Part shown: piece by piece, positions 44,739 through 55,246 of the stretch
Layout: each line of letters starts with the position of its first letter
Position numbering within the stretch: position 1 is the stretch's first letter
DNA from: CAYLRY01 sp964386535
GTDB lineage: Bacteria; Chloroflexota; Dehalococcoidia; Dehalococcoidales; UBA3254
DNA: 64,000 nt
Reading direction: 5' to 3'
Assembly: GCA_964386535.1 (NCBI GenBank)
Contig: CAYLRY010000011.1
Location: 5,666 to 69,665 of the forward strand
The notes under the pieces: generated by a model
Seen by the model: the letters and a program-made list of their open reading frames with translations, nothing else
Database searches by the model: none
What the model was told of the DNA's origin: nothing
Position numbers and translations under genes: made by a program

Positions 44739-45117
44739 CCTTGATTTCGCATCCGGTGAATCTGAGCGAGTCTGAATATGACCTAGAAAATAGCGTTTTT
44801 ATCAGCAAGGCCGCCCCTTACATAAGGGAAGAGGGACGCCAGGAGACGGCCTTGCCGTCAGCGACCATTTTCATACTTCGTGGCGCTGGCGGCAAGCCGG
44901 AATGAACGATTTTCACCAGACCGCTGCAGAAACAAAATGCCCCTTAGAGACTATCTGACGACCCAATTGGTTGAAAAATGGATCAGCCTGCTGGGCTGTA
45001 GCAGCAGGCTGATCCAAGGAGGGTAGTGAAAATTGAGTTCTAAGTGTCTTTCCTCATCACTTACAAGATAAATTTAACACTCAGTGCAGAAGGTGTAAAG
45101 ACTCGAATGTGAATGGT
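44739..45117. repeat. Intergenic with a 14-bp perfect hairpin
   Basis: Between nth and the MFS gene, after MITE copy 3. GGATCAGCCTGCTG (44980-44993) faces its exact inverse (45002-45015) around an 8-nt loop; no T-run follows, so it is not a clear terminator. No gene seen. Confidence 0.5.
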
Positions 45118-46329
45118 CTATGGGGTGACAATTCGGACGCTGCCCAGTCCGGGTTTGAGCATAGGCAAGAGGAGGAAAATAGAAATGACGCCGGCTGCGG
45201 AAGCCATAATGAAGGACCAGGACAATGATCCGGTACCATCGGCCAGCCAACCGGCTATAACAGGTGAAGATAATAAGCCCAAACCTAAAAAAAACGTCCA
45301 GATGCCAATAATACTGCCGGCAGCCTGTTTAGAGAAAAAGTCCACGGCGCAAGCAGCATACAGGGACCAGCAAGCCCCGTATCCGGCGCCAAAGATCGCG
45401 GTAAAGAGTGATAAAGTCCAACCCCGGCTGAAGACTATACCCAGGCACCCTCCGGCGATCAGTAATGAGCAAACCAGCAATATCTTTATACGTCCGAACC
45501 GGTCCGATAACGGCCCCAGTAATAATTTGCCGGGCAGTCCTCCCATGCCAAGAATGATCACAAGTATGCCAGCGGAATCACTGGAATAAGCGAGCTCCTG
45601 GACGGCGTAGGTACTGAGAAAAGTAAAGGGTACCATCACAGCAAAGCCGGTAAGCAGATACGCCAGGCTGATAAACCAGAAACGTCTATCCTGAAAAAGT
45701 CCCTTATAGCTGAAAGCAGGCAGCTTAGGCTGTGAGCCGGATGGCACTCTAACCGGAGCAGATCGAGGCGCAGGAGAACCTCGTAAAAGAAAGAAATCTA
45801 CCGCTGCTAAGGATAATCCCAGAATACCCAGACTCATCCAGCCCGTGCGCCATCCGCAACCGGCAACTATCAGCGGCACCACAGCTCCAGCCCCCATAAC
45901 ACCCAGAGAACTGCCGGCATCTACCAGCGCCAGGCTTAAACCCCGGCGTTTATTACTGGTCCATCTCTGGGCAATAGCCATGACCGGGGCCCAGCAGGCG
46001 GCACAGCCGATGCCTGCCAGGGTAAAAAAGAGGCTGGCCTGGAGCACAGTATCTGAATATTGCATCAAGAAGGCTCCCAGTCCCATCAAACCTACAAAAA
46101 AAGCCAGCAATATGTGTATATCGAAGCGGTCTGAAAGCAGCCCTAAAAGCGGAGAGAAAAGCGTATAGGCGATGAAATAAGAAGAATAGATAATGCCGGC
46201 CTGGGCTTTGGTGATGGAAAGAGATGGAAGCATTTCAGGCAACAGGGCACCATAGCTGTAGCGAATAGCATAAGCGGCAAAAACGGTACAAAAACAGGCG
46301 AACAAAACGAAAAAGGTGCGATTATTCAC
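45118..46329 (-). CDS. Major facilitator superfamily transporter
   Basis: 403 residues, twelve hydrophobic helices in two halves separated by a polar loop near residue 195 (RGSPAPRSAPVRVPSG). The conserved loop after helix 2 is GLLSDRFDIH, and the second half repeats it as GPLSDRFGRI. Resembles the oxalate/formate or monocarboxylate (OFA/MCT-like) branch by its LLPEMLPSL start, but the substrate is unknown. GTG start. A palindrome lies over its promoter. Confidence 0.88.
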   Translation of the reverse strand: MNNRTFFVLFACFCTVFAAYAIRYSYGALLPEMLPSLSITKAQAGIIYSSYFIAYTLFSPLLGLLSDRFDIHILLAFFVGLMGLGAFLMQYSDTVLQASLFFTLAGIGCAACWAPVMAIAQRWTSNKRRGLSLALVDAGSSLGVMGAGAVVPLIVAGCGWRTGWMSLGILGLSLAAVDFFLLRGSPAPRSAPVRVPSGSQPKLPAFSYKGLFQDRRFWFISLAYLLTGFAVMVPFTFLSTYAVQELAYSSDSAGILVIILGMGGLPGKLLLGPLSDRFGRIKILLVCSLLIAGGCLGIVFSRGWTLSLFTAIFGAGYGACWSLYAACAVDFFSKQAAGSIIGIWTFFLGLGLLSSPVIAGWLADGTGSLSWSFIMASAAGVISIFLLLPMLKPGLGSVRIVTP

Positions 46330-46420
46330 CGGTTGCCGGTTTTTCCTTGGCTGTATGCGATATCAAAAGGCAAACCTCATTAATTCAGAATCAATTAACT
46401 TAGCGATCCTGTTTGTGGTT

Positions 46421-46448
46421 ATTCTAACATGTTAGTCTGTATTGTCAA
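46421..46448 (-). promoter_or_regulatory. MFS transporter promoter with palindromic operator
   Basis: On the minus strand TTGACA (46443-46448), 16 nt, TAGAAT (46421-46426). A perfect palindrome CTAACATGTTAG (46424-46435) covers the spacer and part of the -10 box, a position where a TetR- or MarR-type repressor would block transcription. No regulator gene is adjacent. Confidence 0.6.
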
Positions 46449-46461
46449 TATAGAAACGCCG

Positions 46462-46594
46462 GCCCAAATCCGCCATCAAACAAGGCTAATCAAGCTTATG
46501 TAAGTTCACTTGACTCAAAAGTCAATTCAGGCTCAAAATAGTTAACATAATTTATTGGTCGAGGCTAGGAAAAATTTTAGATGGCGGATCGAGG
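46462..46594 (-). repeat. MITE-like element, diverged copy 5
   Basis: Ends AAATCCGCCATCAAA and TTTTAGATGGCGGATC are inverted to each other and match the family ends, but the centre differs and is longer. Confidence 0.45.
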
Positions 46595-46638
46595 GCCGGG
46601 GGACACAAACAGGACGGGTTAAATAGGCGTACAGGAAT

Positions 46639-46666
46639 TTGAAAAGGCGGGTCTTTTATGTATAAT
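46639..46666 (+). promoter_or_regulatory. Candidate promoter of the parvulin gene
   Basis: TTGAAA (46639-46644), 16 nt, TATAAT (46661-46666), 70 nt before the TTG start. Confidence 0.6.
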
Positions 46667-46735
46667 TAGAGATGAATTGCGCCATCTCAGATGGTCTCAA
46701 GACGCTAGCCTTAGAGCTAAAAAAGGGGGAATAGT

Positions 46736-48028
46736 TTGCCAAAAAAGAGCATCGAAAAACCTCGACGAGAAATGACCAAACGCCAGCTTTCTCACTGGCA
46801 AAAGGAAAAGAGGATCCAGCGTATTGCATTGATAGGGGGCATAATAGTGGTAGCGGCGGTTTTAATACTGGTAGGTTCAGGCCTGTATATAAACCAGTTT
46901 AAACCGCTGCATGAAATAGTAATCAGGGTAGGTGATACCGAATATGACATGGACTATTATATCGATATGCTGGCCTATTTCGGGCTTACACAGGGTACTG
47001 AAAATATACAGTATATGACCGATTACGCCGCACAATATATTGAACAAAATAAAGTTACGGTAGATGCGGCTGCCCTTCTGGATCCACCTATCACGGTGAG
47101 TGAAGAAGAAATAGATGAGGTTATTAAGGAGCGGAAGCTAAGTAACAGCGCCAACCGCAGAGACCTTGTAAGGGCTGAATTGCTGGTAAATAAGCTCAGG
47201 ACAGATAAATTCGATAAGGAATTACCACAGACAGCAGAGCACAGGTCCTTACTAGCGATGTTCCTGGAAAGTGAAAGTCAGGCCAACGAGATAATTGCCA
47301 GAATTAACAAGGGCGATAAGTTCCAGGATATGGCAGCAGAGCTTTCCCTTGAGAGTAATTCTAAGACCAAGAGCGGAGATTTCGGCTCAATACCTAAAGA
47401 AATTTTAACTATCACTTTAGGTGATTCCGTTTTGGCGGATAAAGTTTTCAGCGAGGGAATCAACACTTTTAAATGGGAAACAGTATATGACCCTAACCGC
47501 AGCAAAGCCCTGGGTTACTGGCTGCTGAAGACAACGGAAACAAAAGAAGAGAACGGCGTTCCCAAAGTGCATCTTTTTGCCATGCTGCTGGAGAGTGAGG
47601 AAAAAGCCCTGCAAATTAAGGCTCAACTGGAAGGCGGCGCTGATTTTGCTGAACTGGCAAAAGCCAACTCAAAAGACAGCAGCGCCGTTGAAAATGGAGG
47701 CGACCAGGGTTTTGTTGGCAAAGGTGAAAAGAGCGTGGCAGTAAATGCCGTACTCTTCCCTGATGATGCAAGCCAGGCTCTGGCATTAAATACCATCAGC
47801 AAACCTATCAAAGATGAAAATCAAAACACTACCGGCGGGTACTGGTTGTTTGAGGTGACTGCCATAGATGCTGATAAAACCATTGATACAGACCATCGTA
47901 CTACCATTACAACTGAGTGGATAAATAACTGGATTTCTGAGGTTTGGGAAGCTAATAAAGAAAAGGTTGCCGAATTTTTAACCGACGAACAAAAAGCATT
48001 TGCAGTTGAAAAAGCCTTGGAGCGATAG
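46736..48028 (+). CDS. Membrane-anchored peptidyl-prolyl isomerase (parvulin, SurA/PrsA-like)
   Basis: 430 residues. Basic N-terminus, one transmembrane helix (~residues 32-55, IALIGGIIVVAAVLILVGSG), then an outside SurA_N-like part (VRVGDTEYDMDYYIDML) and two parvulin-type domains: one from SLLAMFLESESQANEIIARI to IPKEIL, one from VHLFAMLLESEEKALQIKAQ to VLFPDDA. It probably helps proteins fold outside the membrane. TTG start after AAGGGGG. It is followed 19 nt later by homoserine dehydrogenase, so the two may share a transcript though unrelated in function. Confidence 0.85.
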   Translation: MPKKSIEKPRREMTKRQLSHWQKEKRIQRIALIGGIIVVAAVLILVGSGLYINQFKPLHEIVIRVGDTEYDMDYYIDMLAYFGLTQGTENIQYMTDYAAQYIEQNKVTVDAAALLDPPITVSEEEIDEVIKERKLSNSANRRDLVRAELLVNKLRTDKFDKELPQTAEHRSLLAMFLESESQANEIIARINKGDKFQDMAAELSLESNSKTKSGDFGSIPKEILTITLGDSVLADKVFSEGINTFKWETVYDPNRSKALGYWLLKTTETKEENGVPKVHLFAMLLESEEKALQIKAQLEGGADFAELAKANSKDSSAVENGGDQGFVGKGEKSVAVNAVLFPDDASQALALNTISKPIKDENQNTTGGYWLFEVTAIDADKTIDTDHRTTITTEWINNWISEVWEANKEKVAEFLTDEQKAFAVEKALER

Positions 48029-48047
48029 TTAGGCTTAGAGGATAAGC

Positions 48048-49349
48048 ATGGAAAAGAAAAAAATCGGGGTAGGATTGATGGGTCTGGGCGTCATCAGCGG
48101 ACAGGTGGCCAGAGTCCTGAGAGATAAAGCCGGGTTACTGGCCGAACAGGCAGGCTGCCGGTTGGAACTCAAGAAGATCAAAGTACTGCCGCAGGACCTG
48201 GACCGTCCTTTAGCACGCGAGTTTCCCCGTGACCTGTTTACAACAGATGATGAAATATTTTTTAAAGAACCCGGAATAGATATCGTGGTTGAAGCTATCG
48301 GAGGGGAGCATCCGGCTTTCGAATACCATAAACGGGCGCTTTCTGCAGGAAAGTCCGTGGTCACCTCTAATAAGGAGCTGATATCCAAACATGGAGCAGA
48401 GCTTTTTGATCTGGCGCAAAAGAACCGTGTTAATGTTCGTTATGAAGCCAGCGTAGGAGGGGGAATCCCCCTGATAAGTCCGTTCATGTTTGATCTGGTA
48501 GCCAATAAGATAAACGGCATTTATGCCATCATTAACGGCACTACCAACTATATTCTGACGCGTATGGCGAAAGAAGGGGCTGATTTTTCAACGGTATTGA
48601 AAAATGCCCAGGAACTAGGCTATGCTGAGGCCAATCCACGTGATGACGTTGAGGGAATTGACGCCACTTATAAACTGGCCATTCTTTCTTCCCTGGGATT
48701 TCATACCCGGGTGGGACCGGAGGATATTCATCACGAAGGTATTTCCAGATTGAGCAGCCGGGATTTCCGGTACGCCCAGGAATTGGGTTTCGCAATCAAA
48801 CTTTTAGCCATTGCCAAACAGGATGATCAATGGGTTGAAGTACGTGTCCATCCGGTACTTATTTCAGAGGATTCTCTCCTGGCAAAAGTTGATGGGGTAT
48901 ATAATGCAATCCTGGTAGAGGGTGATCTGGTGGGGAAAGTAATTTTTTACGGCCGCGGCGCCGGACCGGATCCCACCAGCAGCGCGGTAATAGCAGATGT
49001 GGTATCCGTAGCCCAGGATATTATATTGGGCGCAGGCAGCCGCGTACACTGGGCGCCACAGCCTAAAACAATTAAACCCATGAGTGAACTCATTACCCGC
49101 TATTATATACGCATGAGCACGGCAGATCAGGCAGGTGTGTTGGCCCAGATAACCAGGGTGCTGGGCGAAAACAGTATCAGCATCTCGGCGGTTATTCAAA
49201 AAGAAACTAATATTTCCACTCAATCTGCTGAAATTGTGATAATGACTCATCCGGCTAATGAAGCTCTTATGCAAAAAGCTCTTAAAGAGATGGGAAAATT
49301 GAGCGTGGTAAAAGAAATCAGTAATTTTATCAGGGTGGAAGACCTGTAA
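48048..49349 (+). CDS. hom: Homoserine dehydrogenase
   Basis: NAD(P)H-dependent reduction of aspartate semialdehyde to homoserine, the branch point to threonine and methionine. 433 residues: nucleotide site GLMGLGVISGQVA, TSNKELISKHG, catalytic region ASVGGGIPLI and NGTTNYIL with AEANPRDDVEGIDATYKLAI, and a C-terminal ACT domain (AGVLAQITRVLGENSISIS) for feedback by threonine. GAGGA 5 nt before ATG. Confidence 0.95.
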   Translation: MEKKKIGVGLMGLGVISGQVARVLRDKAGLLAEQAGCRLELKKIKVLPQDLDRPLAREFPRDLFTTDDEIFFKEPGIDIVVEAIGGEHPAFEYHKRALSAGKSVVTSNKELISKHGAELFDLAQKNRVNVRYEASVGGGIPLISPFMFDLVANKINGIYAIINGTTNYILTRMAKEGADFSTVLKNAQELGYAEANPRDDVEGIDATYKLAILSSLGFHTRVGPEDIHHEGISRLSSRDFRYAQELGFAIKLLAIAKQDDQWVEVRVHPVLISEDSLLAKVDGVYNAILVEGDLVGKVIFYGRGAGPDPTSSAVIADVVSVAQDIILGAGSRVHWAPQPKTIKPMSELITRYYIRMSTADQAGVLAQITRVLGENSISISAVIQKETNISTQSAEIVIMTHPANEALMQKALKEMGKLSVVKEISNFIRVEDL

Positions 49350-49379
49350 ACCAATAATTAAAAATCAAATATTTCTTAA

Positions 49380-49465
49380 TTGCAAAAAGGTATCAAAATC
49401 ACATTTTATTCAAATTTTCAAAGCAATAGTTCCGAACAAAATGTTCAAATACCTCCTTTTTGCAA
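49380..49465. repeat. 86-nt imperfect palindrome between hom and folE
   Basis: TTGCAAAAAGGTAT (49380-49393) faces ATACCTCCTTTTTGCAA (49449-49465), with an inner GAAC/GTTC pair. No T-run after it on the plus strand. It differs in sequence from the MITE-like family. Confidence 0.5.
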
Positions 49466-49555
49466 TAAGTTCAAATCTGAAAAATTAAAAATAGAAAATC
49501 AAAATCAGAGATAAGCTGGGGTAGGTTTTCTGACCCTATCCGGCGGAGTAAAAAT

Positions 49556-50122
49556 TTGATAGACCAGGAAAAAATAAAAACTGCGGTAAAGATGCTTATC
49601 GAAGCTATCGGTGAAGATCCAAAACGAGAAGGCCTGGCTGAGACTCCTCGCAGGGTAGCAGAGATGTATGCCGAACTTTTTGCGGGGATTCAGCAGGATC
49701 CCAAAGAAGAATTGAAGGTGGGTTTCGAAGAGAGTCACCGGGAGATGGTTATAGTCAGAGACATTCCTTTTTATTCAATGTGCGAACATCATCTTTTACC
49801 GTTTTACGGTACGGCGCATGTAGGATACATCCCGAATCAAAACGGCAGGGTGGTAGGCGCCAGTAAACTGGCTAGAGTGGTTGAAATTATCTCAAAACGT
49901 CCGCAATTACAGGAAAGGATGACGTCAGCGGTAGCCGATGCCGTAATGGAGGCAATTAAACCTACAGGTGTGGCTGTGGTGGTGCAGGCGGAGCATCTGT
50001 GTATGATCATGAGGGGTATAAAGAAGCCGGGCAGCGCTCTGGTAACCTCAGCCCTCCGGGGCACTTTCCGCAGCCGGCTGGATACACGTAATGAATTCTT
50101 CAGTCTTCTTCAGGGGAAATAA
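49556..50122 (+). CDS. folE: GTP cyclohydrolase I
   Basis: Opens GTP to dihydroneopterin triphosphate, the first step to folate or related pterins. 188 residues; zinc and catalytic marks CEHHLLPF and [14 protein letters not shown], with [20 protein letters not shown] start; GGAG 7 nt upstream. No other folate genes are adjacent. The 290 nt downstream hold nothing recognisable. Confidence 0.95.
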   Translation: MIDQEKIKTAVKMLIEAIGEDPKREGLAETPRRVAEMYAELFAGIQQDPKEELKVGFEESHREMVIVRDIPFYSMCEHHLLPFYGTAHVGYIPNQNGRVVGASKLARVVEIISKRPQLQERMTSAVADAVMEAIKPTGVAVVVQAEHLCMIMRGIKKPGSALVTSALRGTFRSRLDTRNEFFSLLQGK

Positions 50123-50414
50123 CAAGCTTTCAACAGCCAGGCAATCCCTACGCAGTAACCTCAAAAGAAAAACCATATCATTCTCATTAGAACTATTAAA
50201 AAGTTATGTATAACTTATTTGTCTACAAGAGAAAACCGCCGGTAACTTAATAAGAATTGAGATGGTACTGGATTATAAATGCCGGACTTACTATTTCTTC
50301 ACGGGAGATTTGTCGAAAATAAGCCAACTTATCGGCTGTTGAAAGCTTATGGTTAATCCTGGATATATTAAAATTAAGACTTACAGCAATAATGGTCTTA
50401 ATATTAGGGAACAA

Positions 50415-50558
50415 CTAATCAGATGATGGGATCGGGCGGGCTTCCTGCGTACTCATGGGTTGATCGCAACAAACAACTTCTCCCTGACCGGCTTTAGTGC
50501 ACAGTACCTCAGTACCGCACTTTGCACAACGATATCTTTTACCTAATTGATTAGCCAC
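50415..50558 (-). CDS. Desulforedoxin-like miniprotein B
   Basis: 47 residues from GTG 50558 with AGGAGG 9 nt upstream. Reads GKRYRCAKCGTEVLCTKAGQ then VVCCDQPM: CxxC and a CC pair in the exact order of desulforedoxin (the N-terminal iron domain of desulfoferrodoxin), which binds one rubredoxin-type Fe(Cys)4. It has a ~10-residue polar tail and an extra Cys (LC) inside. Second gene of a pair with the paralogue 31 nt upstream. Confidence 0.8.
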   Translation of the reverse strand: MANQLGKRYRCAKCGTEVLCTKAGQGEVVCCDQPMSTQEARPIPSSD

Positions 50559-50589
50559 TGTACTTTGCCTCCTTTTTAATTACGAATTT

Positions 50590-50709
50590 TTACTGTTTGA
50601 GCTCCGTGGGCTGACCGCAACACTTCATAGTGCCATTACCACCCTTGGTAACAATGAACTCGGCGCCGCATTTAGTACAGCGATATCTTTTACCAACCAC
50701 ATTTGCCAT
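50590..50709 (-). CDS. Desulforedoxin-like miniprotein A
   Basis: 39 residues from ATG 50709 (AGGAGG 8 nt upstream). Reads GKRYRCTKCGAEFIVTKGGN then MKCCGQPTELKQ: the CxxC...CC iron site of desulforedoxin, which is about this long as a free protein. Likely an electron carrier in superoxide or oxygen defence of an anaerobe. Same strand and very similar to the next gene, so tandem duplication. Confidence 0.85.
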   Translation of the reverse strand: MANVVGKRYRCTKCGAEFIVTKGGNGTMKCCGQPTELKQ

Positions 50710-50779
50710 CTTTAGAGCCTCCTTATAAATTAATTCTATAATCTATAATCTGCTTCTATCACGTCCTGACGTTAAGATA

Positions 50780-50808
50780 ATTATAGGAATTATTAAGCAT
50801 ACTGTCAA
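50780..50808 (-). promoter_or_regulatory. Perfect consensus promoter of the desulforedoxin pair
   Basis: On the minus strand TTGACA (50803-50808), 17 nt, TATAAT (50780-50785): both hexamers and spacing are ideal, the best in the window. Start near 50773 gives a ~64 nt leader. Implies strong basal expression. Confidence 0.8.
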
Positions 50809-50980
50809 AACACCATACGATGAATGACTGTAAAACCTTGGAGGGATTGCAGCATCTTAATCAGTCACTTTTATCCATATTCAGGATATGCAATCTGGTC
50901 AACGGACAGGAAGATGCACCAGCATTTTGATACTAATGAGGGCTTTTGTGTGTGCTTGATGGCCAGGTAAACGCGTAGGT

Positions 50981-51754
50981 TTATTCAATTTCATCCCAGA
51001 GAACGTCCGGCAAATCAAAAACTGGTCCATCCCGGCAGACCTGCTTTAGCCCCTGCCGCGTTTTTATGGTGCAGGCATAACAAAATCCTAGCCCGCAACC
51101 CATGCGTACTTCAAGTGACAGTTGCACAGGCAGAGCGTTAAGCTCTTTCCGGTATAGATCAACCATGGCTCTGTACATTGAAACAGGCCCGCAGGTATAG
51201 ACACGTTCTGCCCAGTATAAATAAGGGGGGAAGAAAGTAGTAACCAGCCCTTTGACACCTAGGGTGCCATCCTCTGTAACGATAAAGGTCTCTATATTCT
51301 GAGGGATAAGGTTAAACGGGCAAATCAGGCCAGCAGTCTTCGCTCCTATCAGCAACTTAACCTGGTGACCGTTTTGAGAAGCTATTTGAGCTAAAAAAAG
51401 GAGAGGAGCAATCCCCATTCCTCCAGCGATCAGGAGCAGACGACCGGGATGATAAGGAAGCTTAAAACCGTTACCAAGAGGTCCCAAAAGGTCTACAGTC
51501 TCTCCCACCTGCCGGCGGGCCAACCATCCTGTACCGGAGCCTACCACGGCAAAGAGGAAGGTTACTTCCTCAGCGGAAACACCGCAAACTGAGATAGGAC
51601 GGCGCAGTAAATGCCCAAGCTCTCCATCACAGGCTATCATGGCGAACTGTCCTGGTTTAGCTCCGGCAGCCAGTGCAGCAGATTTCACCTTCAATAAGTA
51701 GACTCCTGGCATAATCTGTTCAGAGGCTACTACAGGAGAGTGTTCTTGAATCAC
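50981..51754 (-). CDS. pyrK: Dihydroorotate dehydrogenase electron transfer subunit
   Basis: 257 residues. FAD/NAD ferredoxin reductase-like protein with the 2Fe-2S cluster at the C-terminus (MGCGLGFCYACTIKT ... VCRDG), a flavin part (RRPISV) and a nucleotide part (LIAGGMGIAPLLFLA). It passes electrons from PyrD to NAD. GTG start, GAGG 9 nt upstream. It lies 204 nt after carB on the same strand, probably in the pyr operon; pyrD, its partner, is not in the window. Confidence 0.87.
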   Translation of the reverse strand: MIQEHSPVVASEQIMPGVYLLKVKSAALAAGAKPGQFAMIACDGELGHLLRRPISVCGVSAEEVTFLFAVVGSGTGWLARRQVGETVDLLGPLGNGFKLPYHPGRLLLIAGGMGIAPLLFLAQIASQNGHQVKLLIGAKTAGLICPFNLIPQNIETFIVTEDGTLGVKGLVTTFFPPYLYWAERVYTCGPVSMYRAMVDLYRKELNALPVQLSLEVRMGCGLGFCYACTIKTRQGLKQVCRDGPVFDLPDVLWDEIE

Positions 51755-51958
51755 TTTAAATACCTCTTGCCCGGAAGAGACCGGGGACTATTAATTCAAA
51801 ATCTTAAACTTGAAATGGACACAGACCATAATCCGTGAATTCACCACTTCTTCAGAGTGAAATAACTTTAATATTAACCCCTCCCTCCCATAGGCGAATC
51901 TATCTTTGTTATCAACTATTTGCATGGTCTGCGGATGATACCTCATTCCATGATGGTT

Positions 51959-54900
51959 TTATATTATTGCCACCCTGGGATTATCTTTATTCCTGTAAGA
52001 TGAAACCGGCTGAATGCTGTACTTTTGATTTCCATTTAAGATAGCCTGCACAGCCGCACGGGCAGTATCCAGAGAGGTAAAGCACGGGATGCGTCTTTCA
52101 GCAGCAGTACGCCGTATTTGAAAACCATCCCGTAGAGGTATTCGGCCTCCAGTGATAGTATTAATTACGGCATTAACCATCCCACCGGCAACAACATCTA
52201 CCACATTGGGATGGCCTTCATGTAATTTTTTGGTAGTCATGGTGACTTTAAGCCCTGCGGCTTCAATCATAGCTGCGGTGCCTTCAGTGGCATATAGTTT
52301 GTAGCCTAGACGGAACATGTTGCGAATTATCGCCAGGGCTTCAGGTTTATCGCGATCGGCAACGCTGAGGAGAACGGCGCCAGAAGACGGCAGCATCAGA
52401 CCGGCGGATATCAGGGCTTTGGCCAGTGCTGATTCAAAGGTGTAATCAATGCCCATGACCTCACCTGTGGATTTCATCTCAGGCCCCAGGTAAGTATCTA
52501 CACCTGTTAATTTAGACATCGAAAAAACCGGTGCTTTAATGGCTATCAGCTTTTGTTTTGGCCATAGCCCGGTAAAATAGCCTTGTTTACGGAGACTGTA
52601 TCCCAGCATCACACGGGTAGCCACTTTAACCATGGGTACGCCGGTCACTTTGGAAATAAATGGAACTGTACGGCTGGCCCGTGAGTTGACTTCAAGAACA
52701 TATACTGTTGATGGCAGACCATCCCGGCCCGGCATGACGATAAACTGGACATTCATCAAACCTTTAACGTTCAACCGCCGGCCAATGCGGATAGTAAAAT
52801 CCACCAGAGTATCCACTTCAGCCTCGCTCAGATTGACACCGGGATAGACTGCCATGGCATCTCCACTGTGCACTCCGGCACGTTCGATATGTTCCATTAC
52901 ACCCGGAATGAGGACGTCTTCACCATCACAAATAGCATCCACCTCACACTCTTTTCCCTCGAGATACTTATCAATCAGGACAGGGTGTTTGGTATCGAGT
53001 TCTATTGCCAGAGACATATAACGCACCAGTTCTGTGGCATTGTGTACTATTTCCATAGCACGGCCGCCCAATACATAACTGGGACGGACCATAACCGGAT
53101 AGCCGATAATCTTGGCGACATTAAGGGCGTCATCAATATTGGTAACACCTGAACCAGGCGGCTGGGGGATCCCCATTTTACTGAGGACTTCCTCAAAGCG
53201 ACGGCGGTTCTCCGAAAGGTCGATGTTCTCAGCACTGGTACCCAACAGGGGTAAACCTGAGCGCGCCAGAGGGTCGGCCAGGTTGATAGCGGTTTGCCCG
53301 CCAAACTGAACGATAGAGGGAGTACGGTTATGAATCAGGCCAGGGCTATCTTGAGGGCTTTCATTTTCCAGAATGTCTTTAAGACTTTCTTCATCCAACG
53401 CTTCAAAATATAGCCGATTGCTGGTATCGAAATCAGTAGAGACAGTCTCAGGGTTGGAATTGACCATAATACTTTTATAGCCGGATTGCCTTAATGCCCA
53501 GGATGAATGGACGCTGCAATAATCAAATTCAATTCCCTGGCCTATGCGTATGGGACCACTGCCAATAACCAATGCTTTGTCACCCTCCAGGACGGAGGCT
53601 TCATTCTCAGTTTCATAGGCGCTATAAAAATAAGGTGTGGCAGCATCAAATTCAGCAGCACAGGTATCCACCATTTTATAAACAGGCTGGATATGCCATT
53701 GATGGCGAAGTTCTCGGACCTGTTCCGGCAGCCGGTCAGCCAGAGTTCCGATTTGGACATCGGAGAAACCCAGGCGTTTGGCCTCCCACATCAGTTCAGG
53801 GGTAAGCGTCTGAGAGAGAAGACGTTTCTCCATATTGATTATATTTAAAAATTTCCGGATGAACCACATATCAAAAGCAGTTTTGGCAGCAATAGCCTGC
53901 GGATCTATGCCTCGGCGCAGTGCAGCCATGATGGCCCAAAGACGTAAATCATTAGGATACAGAGGATAAGTATTGATATCGCTCGTTAGCTCCCAGGTGG
54001 TATCCTCCCAGAGCAAAGAACGCTTACCGAACTCCAGAGAGCGGACGGCTTTTTGCAAGGCGGCTTCGAAACAGCGGTCAATAGCCATGACTTCCCCTGT
54101 AGCTTTCATTTGAGTACCGATGACGCGGTCGCCGGAGGCGAACTTATCAAAGGGCCAGCGGGGTATTTTAACTACCACATAATCCAGCGCCGGTTCAAAA
54201 GCGGCGATAGTTTTACCGGTTACCTGGTTCTGTATTTCATCCAGACGCTTGCCTACAGCTATTTTGCCAGCCACGCGGGCAATAGGGTAACCAGTGGCTT
54301 TGCTGGCCAGGGCTGAACTGCGGCTGACACGGGGATTGACCTCGATTACATAATATGGTGTGCGTCCATCCCGGTTTTGAGGGTTCGGATGAAGGGCATA
54401 TTGGACATTGCAGCCGCCTTCGATGCCCAGGGCGCGGATGATATTAAGGCTGGCAGAGCGCAACATCTGGTATTCTTTATTTGTCAGGGTTTGAGATGGT
54501 GCCACTACTATGCTGTCTCCGGTGTGTACGCCCATGGGATCCAGGTTTTCCATATTGCATACAGTGATGCAGTTATCTGCGGCATCCCTCATTACTTCAT
54601 ATTCCAGCTCTTTCCAGCCTGCCACTGATTTTTCCAGCAGGACCTGGTGAATAAGAGAGGCGGCCAAACCCCGGTTGCAAATATCTTCCATCTCTTCCCA
54701 GGTGTTGGCGATACCGCCGCCAGTCCCACCCAGGGTATATGACGGACGGATGATTAGGGGCAATCCGATTCTTTTAGCAGATTCCCGGGCTTCATCCATA
54801 TTATTGGCAATAGCGCTATCCAGTACCGGTTCCCCAATGCTTACCAGCAATTTTTTAAAAAGATCACGCTCTGAGGCATTTCGGATTGTCTCAATAGGTG

Positions 54901-55246
54901 TTCCCAGTACACGGACATTATATTTTTCCAGTACTCCGGCATCCGCCAGTTCGACTGCCAGATTGAGACCGGTCTGCCCGCCGAGTGTCGGCAGCAATCC
55001 GTCCGGGCGTTCATGTTCGATAATACGGCTGACTGAGTCCAAAGTCAGCGGCTCGATATATACAATATCAGCTACATCCTCATCTGTCATGATGGTGGCG
55101 GGATTGGAGTTGACCAGCACAGAAATAACGCCTTCTTCCCGCATAGCTTTACAGGCCTGGGTACCGGCATAATCAAACTCAGCCGCCTGGCCGATGATTA
55201 TGGGACCGGACCCAATAATTAAGACTTTATTCGGTTTATTTGGCAA
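51959..55246 (-). CDS. carB: Carbamoyl phosphate synthase large chain
   Basis: 1095 residues. Two homologous ATP-grasp halves: [23 protein letters not shown] at the start and [22 protein letters not shown] near residue 565, with the methylglyoxal-synthase-like regulatory end ([30 protein letters not shown]). It makes carbamoyl phosphate from bicarbonate, two ATP and ammonia from CarA. The start overlaps the carA stop by 11 nt. Slightly longer than E. coli (1073). Confidence 0.96.
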   Translation of the reverse strand: MPNKPNKVLIIGSGPIIIGQAAEFDYAGTQACKAMREEGVISVLVNSNPATIMTDEDVADIVYIEPLTLDSVSRIIEHERPDGLLPTLGGQTGLNLAVELADAGVLEKYNVRVLGTPIETIRNASERDLFKKLLVSIGEPVLDSAIANNMDEARESAKRIGLPLIIRPSYTLGGTGGGIANTWEEMEDICNRGLAASLIHQVLLEKSVAGWKELEYEVMRDAADNCITVCNMENLDPMGVHTGDSIVVAPSQTLTNKEYQMLRSASLNIIRALGIEGGCNVQYALHPNPQNRDGRTPYYVIEVNPRVSRSSALASKATGYPIARVAGKIAVGKRLDEIQNQVTGKTIAAFEPALDYVVVKIPRWPFDKFASGDRVIGTQMKATGEVMAIDRCFEAALQKAVRSLEFGKRSLLWEDTTWELTSDINTYPLYPNDLRLWAIMAALRRGIDPQAIAAKTAFDMWFIRKFLNIINMEKRLLSQTLTPELMWEAKRLGFSDVQIGTLADRLPEQVRELRHQWHIQPVYKMVDTCAAEFDAATPYFYSAYETENEASVLEGDKALVIGSGPIRIGQGIEFDYCSVHSSWALRQSGYKSIMVNSNPETVSTDFDTSNRLYFEALDEESLKDILENESPQDSPGLIHNRTPSIVQFGGQTAINLADPLARSGLPLLGTSAENIDLSENRRRFEEVLSKMGIPQPPGSGVTNIDDALNVAKIIGYPVMVRPSYVLGGRAMEIVHNATELVRYMSLAIELDTKHPVLIDKYLEGKECEVDAICDGEDVLIPGVMEHIERAGVHSGDAMAVYPGVNLSEAEVDTLVDFTIRIGRRLNVKGLMNVQFIVMPGRDGLPSTVYVLEVNSRASRTVPFISKVTGVPMVKVATRVMLGYSLRKQGYFTGLWPKQKLIAIKAPVFSMSKLTGVDTYLGPEMKSTGEVMGIDYTFESALAKALISAGLMLPSSGAVLLSVADRDKPEALAIIRNMFRLGYKLYATEGTAAMIEAAGLKVTMTTKKLHEGHPNVVDVVAGGMVNAVINTITGGRIPLRDGFQIRRTAAERRIPCFTSLDTARAAVQAILNGNQKYSIQPVSSYRNKDNPRVAII

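Noticed and set aside
44687..44905. 72-codon plus-strand frame
   Set aside because: It begins inside a MITE-like repeat and has no ribosome site.
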